DNA from: Candidatus Arcticimaribacter forsetii
GTDB lineage: Bacteria > Bacteroidota > Bacteroidia > Flavobacteriales > Flavobacteriaceae
Assembly: GCF_910589745.1 (NCBI RefSeq)
Contig: NZ_OU342399.1
Location: 1,911,501-1,975,500 of the forward strand
Direction: 5' to 3'
DNA length: 64,000 nt
The position numbers and the translations under genes were made by a program. This document shows positions 52,546 to 61,611 of this stretch, in pieces (position 1 is the first letter of the stretch; every line of letters begins with the position of its first letter). The notes below the pieces were generated by a model. That model did no database searches, was not told where the DNA came from, and saw only the letters and a list, made by a program, of their open reading frames with translations.

Positions 52546-54023
52546 AATGGCGGTAATTGATCTGATACTATTTTAGCCGACAATAAGCAAAGAGGGATTC
52601 CTCCGCCAGGGTGAACGCTACCTCCACAAAAATAAAGATTTTTAATTTGTTGTGAGAAATTTGGATGACGCAAAAAAGCAGCCATTTTATCATTACTAGA
52701 AGAGCCGTAAAGTGCTCCTTGATAGGATTGAGTTTTTTCCTGTATTAATGGAGGTGTTAAACAGTCTTCCTCAACAATATAATCTTCAAGATTAGTCCCT
52801 AAAATACGATTAACTTTTTTAAGAAAATTATCTCGTATTTCTCTTGTTATTTTTTCCCAATCTTGACCTTTATCAGAGGGTGTATTAATCATTACAAACC
52901 AATTCTCATTACCCGGCGGAGCGTCGGTTTTTATATCTTTAGAACTTATATTTATATATATTGTAGGATCATCGCAAACAGTTTGATCTTCAAAAATTGC
53001 TTTGAATTCTTTTTTGTAATCTTCGGAAAAAAAGATGTTGTGAAGATCCAATTCGTCAAAGGTTTTAGATATTCCCAAGTAAAAAATTACCGCAGAACTA
53101 GAACGTTCCTGCTTTAAAGTTTTAACCGGCGATTTTACGGTGGGTAATAAATATTTGTAGGTCGGGTAAACATCCATATTAGAGCAAACTATGTTGGAAT
53201 CATACGATCCCTTTTGAGTTTTGATTCCCTGTGCATGATTATTCTCAACTATTATTTCTTCAACTTTTTCATTAAAATTGAAAGTCACTCCTTGTCGCTT
53301 CGCTAATTCAAATAAAGAGCTCGTAATTGACTCCATGCCCTTTTTGGGGATAAAGGTTCCATAATGCCCTTCTAAGTGCTGAACAAGAGTCATTATGCCT
53401 GGTGTTTGATATGGATCCGAACCGTTATAAGTTGCAAATCGATCATAGAATTGAATTAAATGAGGCTCTTGAAGTTGAGCCTTGTTAACTTCATGTAATG
53501 TTTTACCGATCTCTAAAGCCTTTATATTCAGAATAGCTCTTAGGGTATCTAAATTCAAAAAAGACTTCATTTTGTGCAAGGAACTTTTTAAAAAAATAGA
53601 TTCTGTTAAATCATACTTCTTTTTCGCTTTTTCCCAATACTTTTTTAGTATCTCAGGAGAAACTCCCAAGACATTTTCAACCTCCTCTAAAAATTTATCT
53701 TGATTATCATATGCTTTAAGCCGAGTTCCATCCTCCCAGAAATAATTACAACCAATCTCTTTCTTAGAATACTGAAAATAGTCCTTCGAATCTTCATTAC
53801 ACAAGTCAAAAAGTTCATCGACAAAACTAGGCATGGTGAATAAAGAAGGGCCAGCGTCAAAACGAAAATCTCCTAAACTAAAGGCACTTAACTTTCCACC
53901 TGGATACGAATTTGATTCAAAAACCTGTACCTCATAACCTTTTTGAGCCAAGCGGATGCTTGTAGCAATACCTGCAATTCCAGAACCAATAACGATGGCT
54001 TTATTTCTCATGAATGACATCAT
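52542..54023 (-). CDS. crtD: CrtD-like 1-hydroxycarotenoid 3,4-desaturase
   Basis: 493 residues of the phytoene-desaturase superfamily. N-terminal dinucleotide motif AIVIGSGIAGIATSIRLAQK, then FRFDAGPSLFTMPSFV and a C-terminal FCGGSVHPGGGIPL, the FAD-binding signature. Sequence style and its pairing with cruF and crtA support CrtD rather than CrtI, while a separate CrtI is encoded divergently. It overlaps crtA by 23 bases. Confidence 0.82.
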   Translation of the reverse strand: MMSFMRNKAIVIGSGIAGIATSIRLAQKGYEVQVFESNSYPGGKLSAFSLGDFRFDAGPSLFTMPSFVDELFDLCNEDSKDYFQYSKKEIGCNYFWEDGTRLKAYDNQDKFLEEVENVLGVSPEILKKYWEKAKKKYDLTESIFLKSSLHKMKSFLNLDTLRAILNIKALEIGKTLHEVNKAQLQEPHLIQFYDRFATYNGSDPYQTPGIMTLVQHLEGHYGTFIPKKGMESITSSLFELAKRQGVTFNFNEKVEEIIVENNHAQGIKTQKGSYDSNIVCSNMDVYPTYKYLLPTVKSPVKTLKQERSSSAVIFYLGISKTFDELDLHNIFFSEDYKKEFKAIFEDQTVCDDPTIYINISSKDIKTDAPPGNENWFVMINTPSDKGQDWEKITREIRDNFLKKVNRILGTNLEDYIVEEDCLTPPLIQEKTQSYQGALYGSSSNDKMAAFLRHPNFSQQIKNLYFCGGSVHPGGGIPLCLLSAKIVSDQLPPL

Positions 54024-54678
54024 TTAAGAGTTCAAACCTAGAAAAAAGATCTTCCTTATACCATTTCATTTTACGGGTGTCTTTTACTATTTCTGCATGA
54101 GCTTTACCCTTGTATGCAAAAGTATGAACGTGTTCTATACTTTCCCAAATGCTTATAGTAGCTTGCTGAATAAAAGGCCATTCTCCAATACCTTTGTAAA
54201 AACGGACTCCTTTTGCTTCTTCAATGGCTCTACTCGCTTTTGGTACTGCTGCCCAAAATGAGAGTAAGCGATTCCAACGAAGAGTTGCTCTAGTAATTAT
54301 TGCAATTTCGCCGGTTGGAGTTTGCTCAGTTTTTGAACTGACTCCAAATGGATTAACACCACTCCATTTTCCATGACTATGTATCGGTTTTAAACTTAAT
54401 GTTCGAATGGTTTTAGCGCGTTGTTTATATTCTAAGAAAAAAGGACTTGTTTTAAAAAATTGTTCTGATTTTTCTTCACTTTCCCAAACAGCCAAAAAAG
54501 CATAGGTTGAAAAATCTGGGAATAAACTAAAACCTGCTCCTGAGCCAGTACCCATTAACTTTGAAAAAAGTAATCCGTCGATTTTACCTAACAAAAGTGG
54601 AGCGACTCCCATTTGTTTGAAAGCCCAGAATTTATGGGTGTCAAAATTAAAAAGAGACAGGGTTGTGAAATTTTTCAT
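54001..54678 (-). CDS. CrtA-like spheroidene monooxygenase family protein
   Basis: 225 residues. KFWAFKQMGVAPLLL, GSGAGFSLFPDFSTYAFLAV and IATRATLR-type segments match the CrtA family of carotenoid 2-ketolases. It is first of the minus-strand carotenoid operon. In this setting it likely adds a keto group to the hydroxylated end of the carotenoid, but the product is not determined from the sequence. Confidence 0.78.
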   Translation of the reverse strand: MKNFTTLSLFNFDTHKFWAFKQMGVAPLLLGKIDGLLFSKLMGTGSGAGFSLFPDFSTYAFLAVWESEEKSEQFFKTSPFFLEYKQRAKTIRTLSLKPIHSHGKWSGVNPFGVSSKTEQTPTGEIAIITRATLRWNRLLSFWAAVPKASRAIEEAKGVRFYKGIGEWPFIQQATISIWESIEHVHTFAYKGKAHAEIVKDTRKMKWYKEDLFSRFELLNDVIHEK

Positions 54679-54794
54679 TAATATTTTATACCCAATAAAG
54701 ATAGGAAGAGTATAAGTTAAAAGCGAAAAAATAAACCAGAATTAATATGCCCCACTTTCTACAATAAAAGATGAATTTCTTGTCAAAAGATTTT

Positions 54795-54802
54795 GTAATT
54801 TT
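54795..54802 (+). promoter_or_regulatory. -7 box upstream of the small peptide and crtI
   Basis: TAATTTTG matches the Bacteroidetes -7 form. The -33 element is not clear (TTG in TTCTTGTC is nearer than usual). Confidence 0.4.
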
Positions 54803-54824
54803 GAGGGAATTAAAATCATAAATC

Positions 54825-54911
54825 ATGACTACTACTTTCGTTGCTAATACTGTTATCATCACTACAATTATTGTAGTAATTGGAATTATTAGAGATCTTT
54901 CTAAAAAATAG
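54825..54911 (+). CDS. 28-residue single-helix membrane peptide
   Basis: A short frame with a hydrophobic segment (TVIITTIIVVIGII) followed by basic residues RDLSKK. A -7 type box TAATTTTG lies at 54795-54802 just upstream, and crtI begins 40-68 bases after the stop, so it could be a leader peptide gene of the crtI transcript. Too short for a family call. Confidence 0.4.
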   Translation: MTTTFVANTVIITTIIVVIGIIRDLSKK

Positions 54912-54978
54912 TTAATTCTATTTTAATCCGTTTCCTTTCTTTTTTTACTAAATGAATAAGGAAATACTTTACTATTTT

Positions 54979-56430
54979 ATGAAAAAAAACATAATCATTA
55001 TTGGATCTGGCTTTTCATCAATATCTGCCGCTTGTTACCTTGCAAAAGCAGGAAATAACGTTAAGATTTTAGAAAAAAACGAAACCCCAGGAGGTCGTGC
55101 TCGCCAATTCAAAAAAGATGGTTTTACATTCGACATTGGACCTTCTTGGTATTGGATGCCTGATGTGTTTGAAAAGTTTTTTGGTGACTTTGATCGTAAA
55201 GTAAGTGACTACTACAAACTTGAAAAACTAGATCCAGGTTATGAAGTCTATTTTGATAAAATGGAATCCATTAAAATTGGTGATACTTTAGAAAAAATAT
55301 ATTCTGCTTTTGAAGCTGAAGAAAAAGGAAGTGCAATCAAACTCAAAAAGTTTATAAAAAAAGCTGAAGATAATTACAATATCGCTATAAAAGATCTTGT
55401 TTATAGACCAGGAATTTCTCCTCTAGAGCTTGTTACCCCAGCGACTGTAAAAAAAGTTGGATACTTCTTAAGTACAATTAAAAAAGAGGTGACTAAAGAA
55501 TTTAAAAATCCAAAACTTGCTCAAATTCTTCAATTTCCAGTTTTGTTTTTAGGTGCTAAACCTAGCAATACCCCTGCCTTTTATAATTTCATGAATTTTG
55601 CAGATTTTGGACTGGGAACTTGGCATCCAGACAAAGGGATGTACAGTGTTGTTGAAGGAATGGTTAAAATGGCTGAAGAACTCGGGGTAGAATTCACTAC
55701 AAGTCAGACCGTAGAAAAAATATGTGTTGAAAAAGGTAAAGCAACTGGAGTAATTGCAAATGGAATAAAACATACTGCAGATGTTGTTATAAGTGGTGCA
55801 GACTATAATCATTCGGAATCTCTTTTAGAAGTGAATCAAAGGGGTTATTCGGACGCTTATTGGGAGAAAAAAGTATTTGCTCCTTCTTCTCTATTATTCT
55901 TTATAGGACTTGATAAAAAAGTTAAAAACGTTTCTCACCATACTTTATTTTTTGATGTTGATTTTGATGAGCATGCAAAAAGTATATACGATAACCCAGA
56001 ATGGCCTAAAGAGCCACTATTTTACGGTAACTTTCCTTCCATCACAGATCATTCTATGGCTCCTCAAGGTAAAGAAGCATGTTTTTTACTTATTCCTATT
56101 GGCCCTGGTATTGAAGATACTAATGAAATGAGAGAAAAGTACTTTAATATTGTTATCGATCGCTTAGAAAATCTAACAAATCAATCGATTAAAGATTCAA
56201 TATTATTTAAAGAATCTTTTTGTGTTAATGATTTTGTTAATGAATATAATTCCTACAAAGGAAATGCTTATGGTATGGCAAACACCTTACTTCAAACTGC
56301 CTTTTTGCGTCCTAAATTAAAAAGCAAGAAAGTAAAAGATCTGTATTTTACTGGTCAGCTAACTGTTCCTGGTCCTGGAGTTCCTCCGGCTCTGATTTCG
56401 GGGAAGCTTGTAGCCAATCTGGTCGACTAA
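54979..56430 (+). CDS. crtI: phytoene desaturase CrtI
   Basis: About 483 residues. FAD motif IIIGSGFSSISAACYLAKAG, then FDIGPSWYWMPDVFEKFFGD and the C-terminal FTGQLTVPGPGVPPALISGK. It converts phytoene to lycopene. The frame opens at 54952, but the ATG at 54979 (MKKNIIII) directly before the Rossmann motif is the better start. The partner phytoene synthase gene, often next to crtI, is not here; instead a minus-strand gene overlaps the last 83 bases. Confidence 0.92.
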   Translation: MKKNIIIIGSGFSSISAACYLAKAGNNVKILEKNETPGGRARQFKKDGFTFDIGPSWYWMPDVFEKFFGDFDRKVSDYYKLEKLDPGYEVYFDKMESIKIGDTLEKIYSAFEAEEKGSAIKLKKFIKKAEDNYNIAIKDLVYRPGISPLELVTPATVKKVGYFLSTIKKEVTKEFKNPKLAQILQFPVLFLGAKPSNTPAFYNFMNFADFGLGTWHPDKGMYSVVEGMVKMAEELGVEFTTSQTVEKICVEKGKATGVIANGIKHTADVVISGADYNHSESLLEVNQRGYSDAYWEKKVFAPSSLLFFIGLDKKVKNVSHHTLFFDVDFDEHAKSIYDNPEWPKEPLFYGNFPSITDHSMAPQGKEACFLLIPIGPGIEDTNEMREKYFNIVIDRLENLTNQSIKDSILFKESFCVNDFVNEYNSYKGNAYGMANTLLQTAFLRPKLKSKKVKDLYFTGQLTVPGPGVPPALISGKLVANLVD

Positions 56431-57256
56431 ACCACCACCAAATAACAACAAATTCAGATTCTTTTTCTTTGATTACGTTATTTAATATCTGAATATTCTT
56501 CTGAATATTGACATCGTATGCCTCTAACTGCTCTCTAATTTGGATCCATAATTCTATTCTTTTGAATAAATTATATTTAACAAAATGATCTTCTTGAATA
56601 TACTTTCTGTTTTCTATCCAAAACTCATTAGACTCTACATCGATTTTTTCTAAATCAAAAACCCATTGATGCCCCAACCTATATGAAAAGTCGTCTATTA
56701 AAGCTTTCTCTTCCTTATCCGTGTTAATTATTAAATATTTTAGATCGGTACCGTCATAATTATCATTAATCAACCGTCCAATGTCGGATCCTAAAAACCT
56801 AAAAGTACCATCTAATTTAATGGCATCATAAACTACCCTCGGAGGGTTGAAAGGATCACGGTTTGTGTAATAAGTCATAGGAGCATAGTGAAATTCAAAT
56901 GGCTCGTAACTAATAAAAACACTATCATTATCTTGATCCCAACGGTTATATTGCTCTTGATATAAACCCGTTATTAATTCATTCTGTTCAATATACTCTA
57001 AAGTATATTCGTGCATATCTATAAGCTCGTCTCTTAATCCAACTAAATTGTCAATATTAGATTCACGATCTCCGAACTCTTCCCCTTGCTGTTCTACAGA
57101 AAACGAGACAAGTACCCCAAAAAATACAATTAAAAATTCTACAAAACCTTTTTTAAATCGATCGAAAAAATCTTGATACGAAAAGCGATCACCCAAGGTT
57201 ATTAACCTCAGCCACCAATTTAATTCATTTCTTTTTTTTGATTTTTCTTTTGACAT
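56348..57256 (-). CDS. DUF6090-like single-pass membrane protein
   Basis: 302 residues. After a basic N-terminus, a membrane segment (about 37-54, GFVEFLIVFFGVLVSFSVEQ) is followed by a long helical domain, the layout of DUF6090-family proteins of Flavobacteriia. The last 27 or so residues (SRPDWLQASPKSEPEELQDQ and on) are read antisense through the 3' end of crtI and have no family-like features, so the natural stop seems to have been lost. Role unknown. Confidence 0.68.
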   Translation of the reverse strand: MSKEKSKKRNELNWWLRLITLGDRFSYQDFFDRFKKGFVEFLIVFFGVLVSFSVEQQGEEFGDRESNIDNLVGLRDELIDMHEYTLEYIEQNELITGLYQEQYNRWDQDNDSVFISYEPFEFHYAPMTYYTNRDPFNPPRVVYDAIKLDGTFRFLGSDIGRLINDNYDGTDLKYLIINTDKEEKALIDDFSYRLGHQWVFDLEKIDVESNEFWIENRKYIQEDHFVKYNLFKRIELWIQIREQLEAYDVNIQKNIQILNNVIKEKESEFVVIWWWFSRPDWLQASPKSEPEELQDQEQLADQ

Positions 57257-57296
57257 AATAGATATAGTGTAGTAAAACTAATAATAAATTAACAAA

Positions 57297-60032
57297 CTAA
57301 TCTTCTAATGAAGCAAAAGGCTTAGAAATATCAAAAATTTCTTTAATTGTATCGATTAAATAAGATTCAAATGAAAGAATCCCTTCTTCGATCAAAAAAA
57401 GGTCAGGCTCTTTAACCCCTTTTATTTTTTTACCCAAAGGAAGTAAATAACGTTCCATGTTTTTAAAACATATTATTCCTGCCGTTACTTGTTTTTCATG
57501 CTTTATTTCTTCTTTAAAACTATGACAATAGAATAGTAATTGAAATAAGGCTCTTCTTTTTTTATCTCCATTAATTTCATTCAAATCAGAAAAAAATAAT
57601 TTGTTAGGATCTATTGCTCCTGACTTGTAATCAATTATCCTTAAAACACCATTGTAACGATCAATCCTGTCAATTTCCCCATTTAAAACTACGGGACCAA
57701 TTCCGTCAATTTCTATGGTGTGATTGAATTTTTTTTCGAGTCCTAATATAGTGATGCTATTTCCTTCTTTTACTTTTTGTTGTTCGACTTTAAGTAATTT
57801 TAATACAGATTGTTCTAGAGCATACAGGGTCAATTTAATTTTACCCGAAACTTTTTTGTCGCCTCCATAAAGTTCATGAAAACTATCTATAACTGTTGAA
57901 GACACCTTTTTACTTAAATCAATATAATCAGATTCTTTCATCGTTTTACCAATAAAATCCATATATAATTTATGTAGCGCCTTATGTGCAACTAGACCAC
58001 CTTCAGCTAAAGAAATCGTATTGTCATATGATTTCTTTTTTGAGATATTTAAAACTTTTTCATGATAAAAAAGCAATGGATCCATTAAATAAACAACAAG
58101 AGCTGACGGAGAAAATCCTCTTTTAGCCTTTCTATGAAGTTGATCTATCACAGAAGGTGTTTTTTGTATGAGGGTTTCTTTTGATTGATGAACTCTAGTG
58201 GATGCTGACTCAAATTTCTCAATAATATTATGTTGAGCTAATTTTAAAAATCTAAGTTGATGAATAAATCGACTGGGTTCCCCAGAATTTAGTCCATCGC
58301 TTTCAGTATTATAGAGTAGGGTTATATTGGTCGCTCGTTGTAATAACCTATAAAAATGGTAGGTATATATTGCATCATTATCTAAAAATGTGGGTAATCC
58401 ATGTGTTTTTTTCATCGCAAATGAAAAAACACTTTGTGAAGATCTACCCTTAGGAAGAATTCCTTCGTTTAGATTGGTTAAAATTACAGTATCGAAGTCA
58501 ATTACTCGGGTTTCTAACATCCCCATAATCTGAACTCCTCCCATTGGATTTCCTTTGTAGTCTATGGAAAGAGAATTAATTAACTCATTCCATAAATAAC
58601 GTAAAGCTCTAAGAGTATCTACAGAAGTCAAAGTGTCTCCCATATTTAATAATTGCTGAACCAGCTCTTGAATTAAAGTTAGATAGGTTGGAAATAAAAC
58701 ATAATGTTGCCCATTTATCCTTTTTATATGTTCTTGTATCATTAATGTAATATCTGAAATACGCTGAGCAAAGCTTGCAACTGAATTGAAAGGACTGAAT
58801 ATCAAAACTCCAAAAGGATGATCTAAAAAAGGTTTTAATTCTTTTGGCCCTAAAAACGAATTAAATGATATTTTTAGTGATTCTAAGAGAACTTTACAAT
58901 CTTCAGAATTAGTATTCAACAAGTTTTGAATCCAGTCAAAACTCGTTACTCGAATTATATCGTCATAAGAATAACCACCATTAACTGACTTCAAATGCAT
59001 CTCGAAAACATAATGAAAAAAGGAAGAAACCGGGGTGTTTTCAAGAGGATATCCCATAGTAACATTCCACTCTTCAACTTCATTAGGAAGACCAGAAAGT
59101 ACCGGTATTAATATGGATTCATTTCCTAAAACCAATGCAGTTTTAGAAGGGCTTCTTTGACTTTTTACATTTTCTTTTAATAAAGAGGCAGCATATTTTG
59201 CTTGTCCAATATTTTTAGGGATTCCTACAATATTTATAGTTTTTGATTTTTCGAAGTTAGAAGGGAATTTAACATGCTTCCTTTGACGGTAATAAGTCCA
59301 TTCCTTTAAATGTTTTTTGATAAACCTACCAGCAGCATGCTCCGGGTCTTTATAAAAAAAATCATCCAAATCCCAAAACATTGTAGCGCGATCTTGTTCT
59401 AGAAAAGCCTGGAAAAGGGTAGACTCAGCTTTATTAAGTGCATTAAAACCAATAAAATAATGCTGCTGACTTGTATTTTCAATATAGATTTCAACCGAAT
59501 CAACTGCTTCTCTATATAACATCCCAAGGGTCCCTAGTCCATTTGAAAGCAATGATTTTTTGTGCTCATTAAAATAAAGCTCTAAAGAATTCCAAAAGTG
59601 TTGTTGCTTTTCATAAGATGAATCTTCTTCTAAAATTGTTCCAACAGCATGGTATTCTATTAAATCATCAAAAGCATTTTTAGAGTTTACTAGATAGGAA
59701 TCTATATCTGAAAAATCTTTTAATAGTGGAGGAGCCCATTGAATAAACTCTTCGAATGTATCTAAATACTTTTTTGGAGTTAATTTTGAATAAATTTCAA
59801 AAAAAGTGATTAGTGCTGAAGTTGTTGGTACAAGCTTTAAAGTGGAGATTTCTTGAATAAATTCTTCAACGCTAAATATTTTTGGTGCTAATGATGGTTT
59901 AGTTAATTGAGAAACCAGTGCCTCTTTAAAAAAAACACCCGCTCTTCTGCTTGGCAAAACAATGATTAAACTCTCTAGATTACTAGGGGTTGATAAAATT
60001 TCCGATACGCTTTCTTCTAAAAATGTTTTCAC
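57297..60032 (-). CDS. AddB-like PD-(D/E)XK helicase-nuclease subunit
   Basis: 911 residues. The N-terminal LIIVLPSRRAGVFFKEAL and a degenerate helicase body, then a C-terminal RecB-type nuclease domain with GEIDRIDRYNGVLRIIDYKS (catalytic Asp and Lys). This matches the AddB-like subunit of Bacteroidetes AddAB, which resects double-strand breaks. The AddA-like partner lies 1.6 kb upstream on the same strand beyond ompA. Confidence 0.85.
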   Translation of the reverse strand: MKTFLEESVSEILSTPSNLESLIIVLPSRRAGVFFKEALVSQLTKPSLAPKIFSVEEFIQEISTLKLVPTTSALITFFEIYSKLTPKKYLDTFEEFIQWAPPLLKDFSDIDSYLVNSKNAFDDLIEYHAVGTILEEDSSYEKQQHFWNSLELYFNEHKKSLLSNGLGTLGMLYREAVDSVEIYIENTSQQHYFIGFNALNKAESTLFQAFLEQDRATMFWDLDDFFYKDPEHAAGRFIKKHLKEWTYYRQRKHVKFPSNFEKSKTINIVGIPKNIGQAKYAASLLKENVKSQRSPSKTALVLGNESILIPVLSGLPNEVEEWNVTMGYPLENTPVSSFFHYVFEMHLKSVNGGYSYDDIIRVTSFDWIQNLLNTNSEDCKVLLESLKISFNSFLGPKELKPFLDHPFGVLIFSPFNSVASFAQRISDITLMIQEHIKRINGQHYVLFPTYLTLIQELVQQLLNMGDTLTSVDTLRALRYLWNELINSLSIDYKGNPMGGVQIMGMLETRVIDFDTVILTNLNEGILPKGRSSQSVFSFAMKKTHGLPTFLDNDAIYTYHFYRLLQRATNITLLYNTESDGLNSGEPSRFIHQLRFLKLAQHNIIEKFESASTRVHQSKETLIQKTPSVIDQLHRKAKRGFSPSALVVYLMDPLLFYHEKVLNISKKKSYDNTISLAEGGLVAHKALHKLYMDFIGKTMKESDYIDLSKKVSSTVIDSFHELYGGDKKVSGKIKLTLYALEQSVLKLLKVEQQKVKEGNSITILGLEKKFNHTIEIDGIGPVVLNGEIDRIDRYNGVLRIIDYKSGAIDPNKLFFSDLNEINGDKKRRALFQLLFYCHSFKEEIKHEKQVTAGIICFKNMERYLLPLGKKIKGVKEPDLFLIEEGILSFESYLIDTIKEIFDISKPFASLED

Positions 60033-60093
60033 ATTTAAAAGTAAAGAACTTAATCTAAACTAAACCCTTTTAGAGTAAAATTGAAGTAAAAAA

Positions 60094-60120
60094 AAAGCCT
60101 TGCAGATACAAGGCTTTTTT
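60094..60120. terminator. bidirectional hairpin terminator
   Basis: An 8-bp stem AAGCCTTG/CAAGGCTT (60095-60116) with loop CAGATA, A run on one side and T run on the other. It ends the ompA transcript on the minus strand, before the AddB-like gene. Confidence 0.85.
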
Positions 60121-60136
60121 TGATATGTTTAGAATT

Positions 60137-61477
60137 CTAGTTTTGACCTACAGCAAACTGAACTCTTCTGTTAGCTTTTCTACCAGCAGCACGGTTATTA
60201 TCCCCGATAGGGTTTGATTCACCAAAACCTGCAGTAGATATTCTTCCACCGTCTGCACCAATAGCAACTAATCCCTCTTTTACAGAGTTAGCACGGTTTT
60301 CAGAAAGTTTCTGATTGTACCCCTTACTTCCGTCGCTTGAAGCGTATCCTTCAACTACAACTTGACTTTTTGGATAGCTATCTAAAATAGATTTTATTTT
60401 CGCTAATACTAATTGAGATTCTTCACCTACAATTGTAGAGCTTTCAGCTTTAAAACGAATCATTGAACTCTCCTGATTTAATTCTTCAATAACAGAATCT
60501 GGAATTACAGGACATCCATTATTAGTAGCAGGACCGGCTAATTGTGGACAAGCATCGTCTTTATTTGGAATCCCGTCTGCATCAGCATCTGGCCAAGGGC
60601 AACCATTGTTTTCAATTGGACCTGCTTCATTTGGACAAGAATCGTCTTTCTCGTTGATTCCATCTCCGTCTGAATCTGGACAGCCATTCATAGCTTTTGT
60701 ACCAGCCATGTTAGGACAAGCGTCAACTAGATCAGAAAGTCCGTCTCCGTCTGAGTCAGGACATCCATTCATTTCTATAGATCCTGCTCTGTTTGGACAT
60801 GCATCATCTTTATCTGCAATACCATCTCCGTCTGTATCTGGACAACCTGCAAATTCTTCTAAACCTGCAACCTCTGGACATTCATCAAATTGATCATAAA
60901 CACCATCGCCGTCTGTATCAACTCCACCAAATTTTAGGGAAACTCCAAAAATATGCTGGAAATGTTTTACGTCGTCCGTATCTACAGCATGCTTGTATGC
61001 TGTTTGATATGTTAGCCCTATATTATCGTTTAACCAATAGTTTATACCTCCACCTAAAACAACATTTTCAGATCTTTCTGAATCTAACCAAGAAGCTCCT
61101 ACACCTACTTCAACGTATGGCTCCCATGTTGAGCTGGCTGGAACTAGAGAATAGCGAACTCCCCCATCAATAGACTTGTATAGAATTTGACTGTTAGTAG
61201 ATTCTCCAAGTTTAGTTATGTTATTTAATGAAAATCGACCCACTAAAGAAAAATTATCTGTAAGGTATCCATTCAAAGCTAGGGTAGAAACTGCTGGCAC
61301 AATATTCCAGTGATCTTTTGCATTGTAAAATTCACCTTCAAAAATGTTGGTTTCATAAGCGTTAACAGCGTTTACTCCAAAAGAAACAACCCAAGGGTTG
61401 TTTGCATCTTGTGCAACAGCGTTTGAAAAAGTAAATGTTAAAGCGCAAACGATTAGTAATTGTTTGATAGTTTTCAT
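60137..61477 (-). CDS. OmpA-family protein with thrombospondin type 3 repeats
   Basis: 446 residues. Signal peptide ending near SNAVAQ (residue 23), an eight-strand beta-barrel (about 25-185), five calcium-binding TSP3-like repeats of the form [19 protein letters not shown] (about 190-325), then an OmpA peptidoglycan-binding domain (about 335-446, [20 protein letters not shown] and NRRVQF). An outer-membrane to wall linker, usually abundant in this group. A consensus promoter and a terminator flank it, so it is transcribed alone. Confidence 0.94.
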   Translation of the reverse strand: MKTIKQLLIVCALTFTFSNAVAQDANNPWVVSFGVNAVNAYETNIFEGEFYNAKDHWNIVPAVSTLALNGYLTDNFSLVGRFSLNNITKLGESTNSQILYKSIDGGVRYSLVPASSTWEPYVEVGVGASWLDSERSENVVLGGGINYWLNDNIGLTYQTAYKHAVDTDDVKHFQHIFGVSLKFGGVDTDGDGVYDQFDECPEVAGLEEFAGCPDTDGDGIADKDDACPNRAGSIEMNGCPDSDGDGLSDLVDACPNMAGTKAMNGCPDSDGDGINEKDDSCPNEAGPIENNGCPWPDADADGIPNKDDACPQLAGPATNNGCPVIPDSVIEELNQESSMIRFKAESSTIVGEESQLVLAKIKSILDSYPKSQVVVEGYASSDGSKGYNQKLSENRANSVKEGLVAIGADGGRISTAGFGESNPIGDNNRAAGRKANRRVQFAVGQN

Positions 61478-61512
61478 TTAGTTAATTTGGTTTAATTTAT
61501 AGAGTATACTTG

Positions 61513-61542
61513 CAAAAATAGCTGTAATCATCGAGTATTCAA
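61513..61542 (-). promoter_or_regulatory. consensus promoter of the ompA gene
   Basis: On the minus strand TTG (61540-61542) and TATTTTTG (61513-61520) are separated by 19 bases, a full match to the Bacteroidetes TTG-N19-TAnnTTTG form. It ends 36 bases before the ATG. Confidence 0.75.
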
Positions 61543-61611
61543 AAAAATATGATGGAATATTTAAGATTTTTTTAGATTTTTTGATCGATATGGAAGTTTT
61601 GTTGCAAAATA

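Noticed and set aside
60606-61173. Plus-strand frames across the TSP3 repeats of the OmpA-family gene
   Set aside because: Repeat-rich antisense shadows; the minus-strand protein has clear domains.
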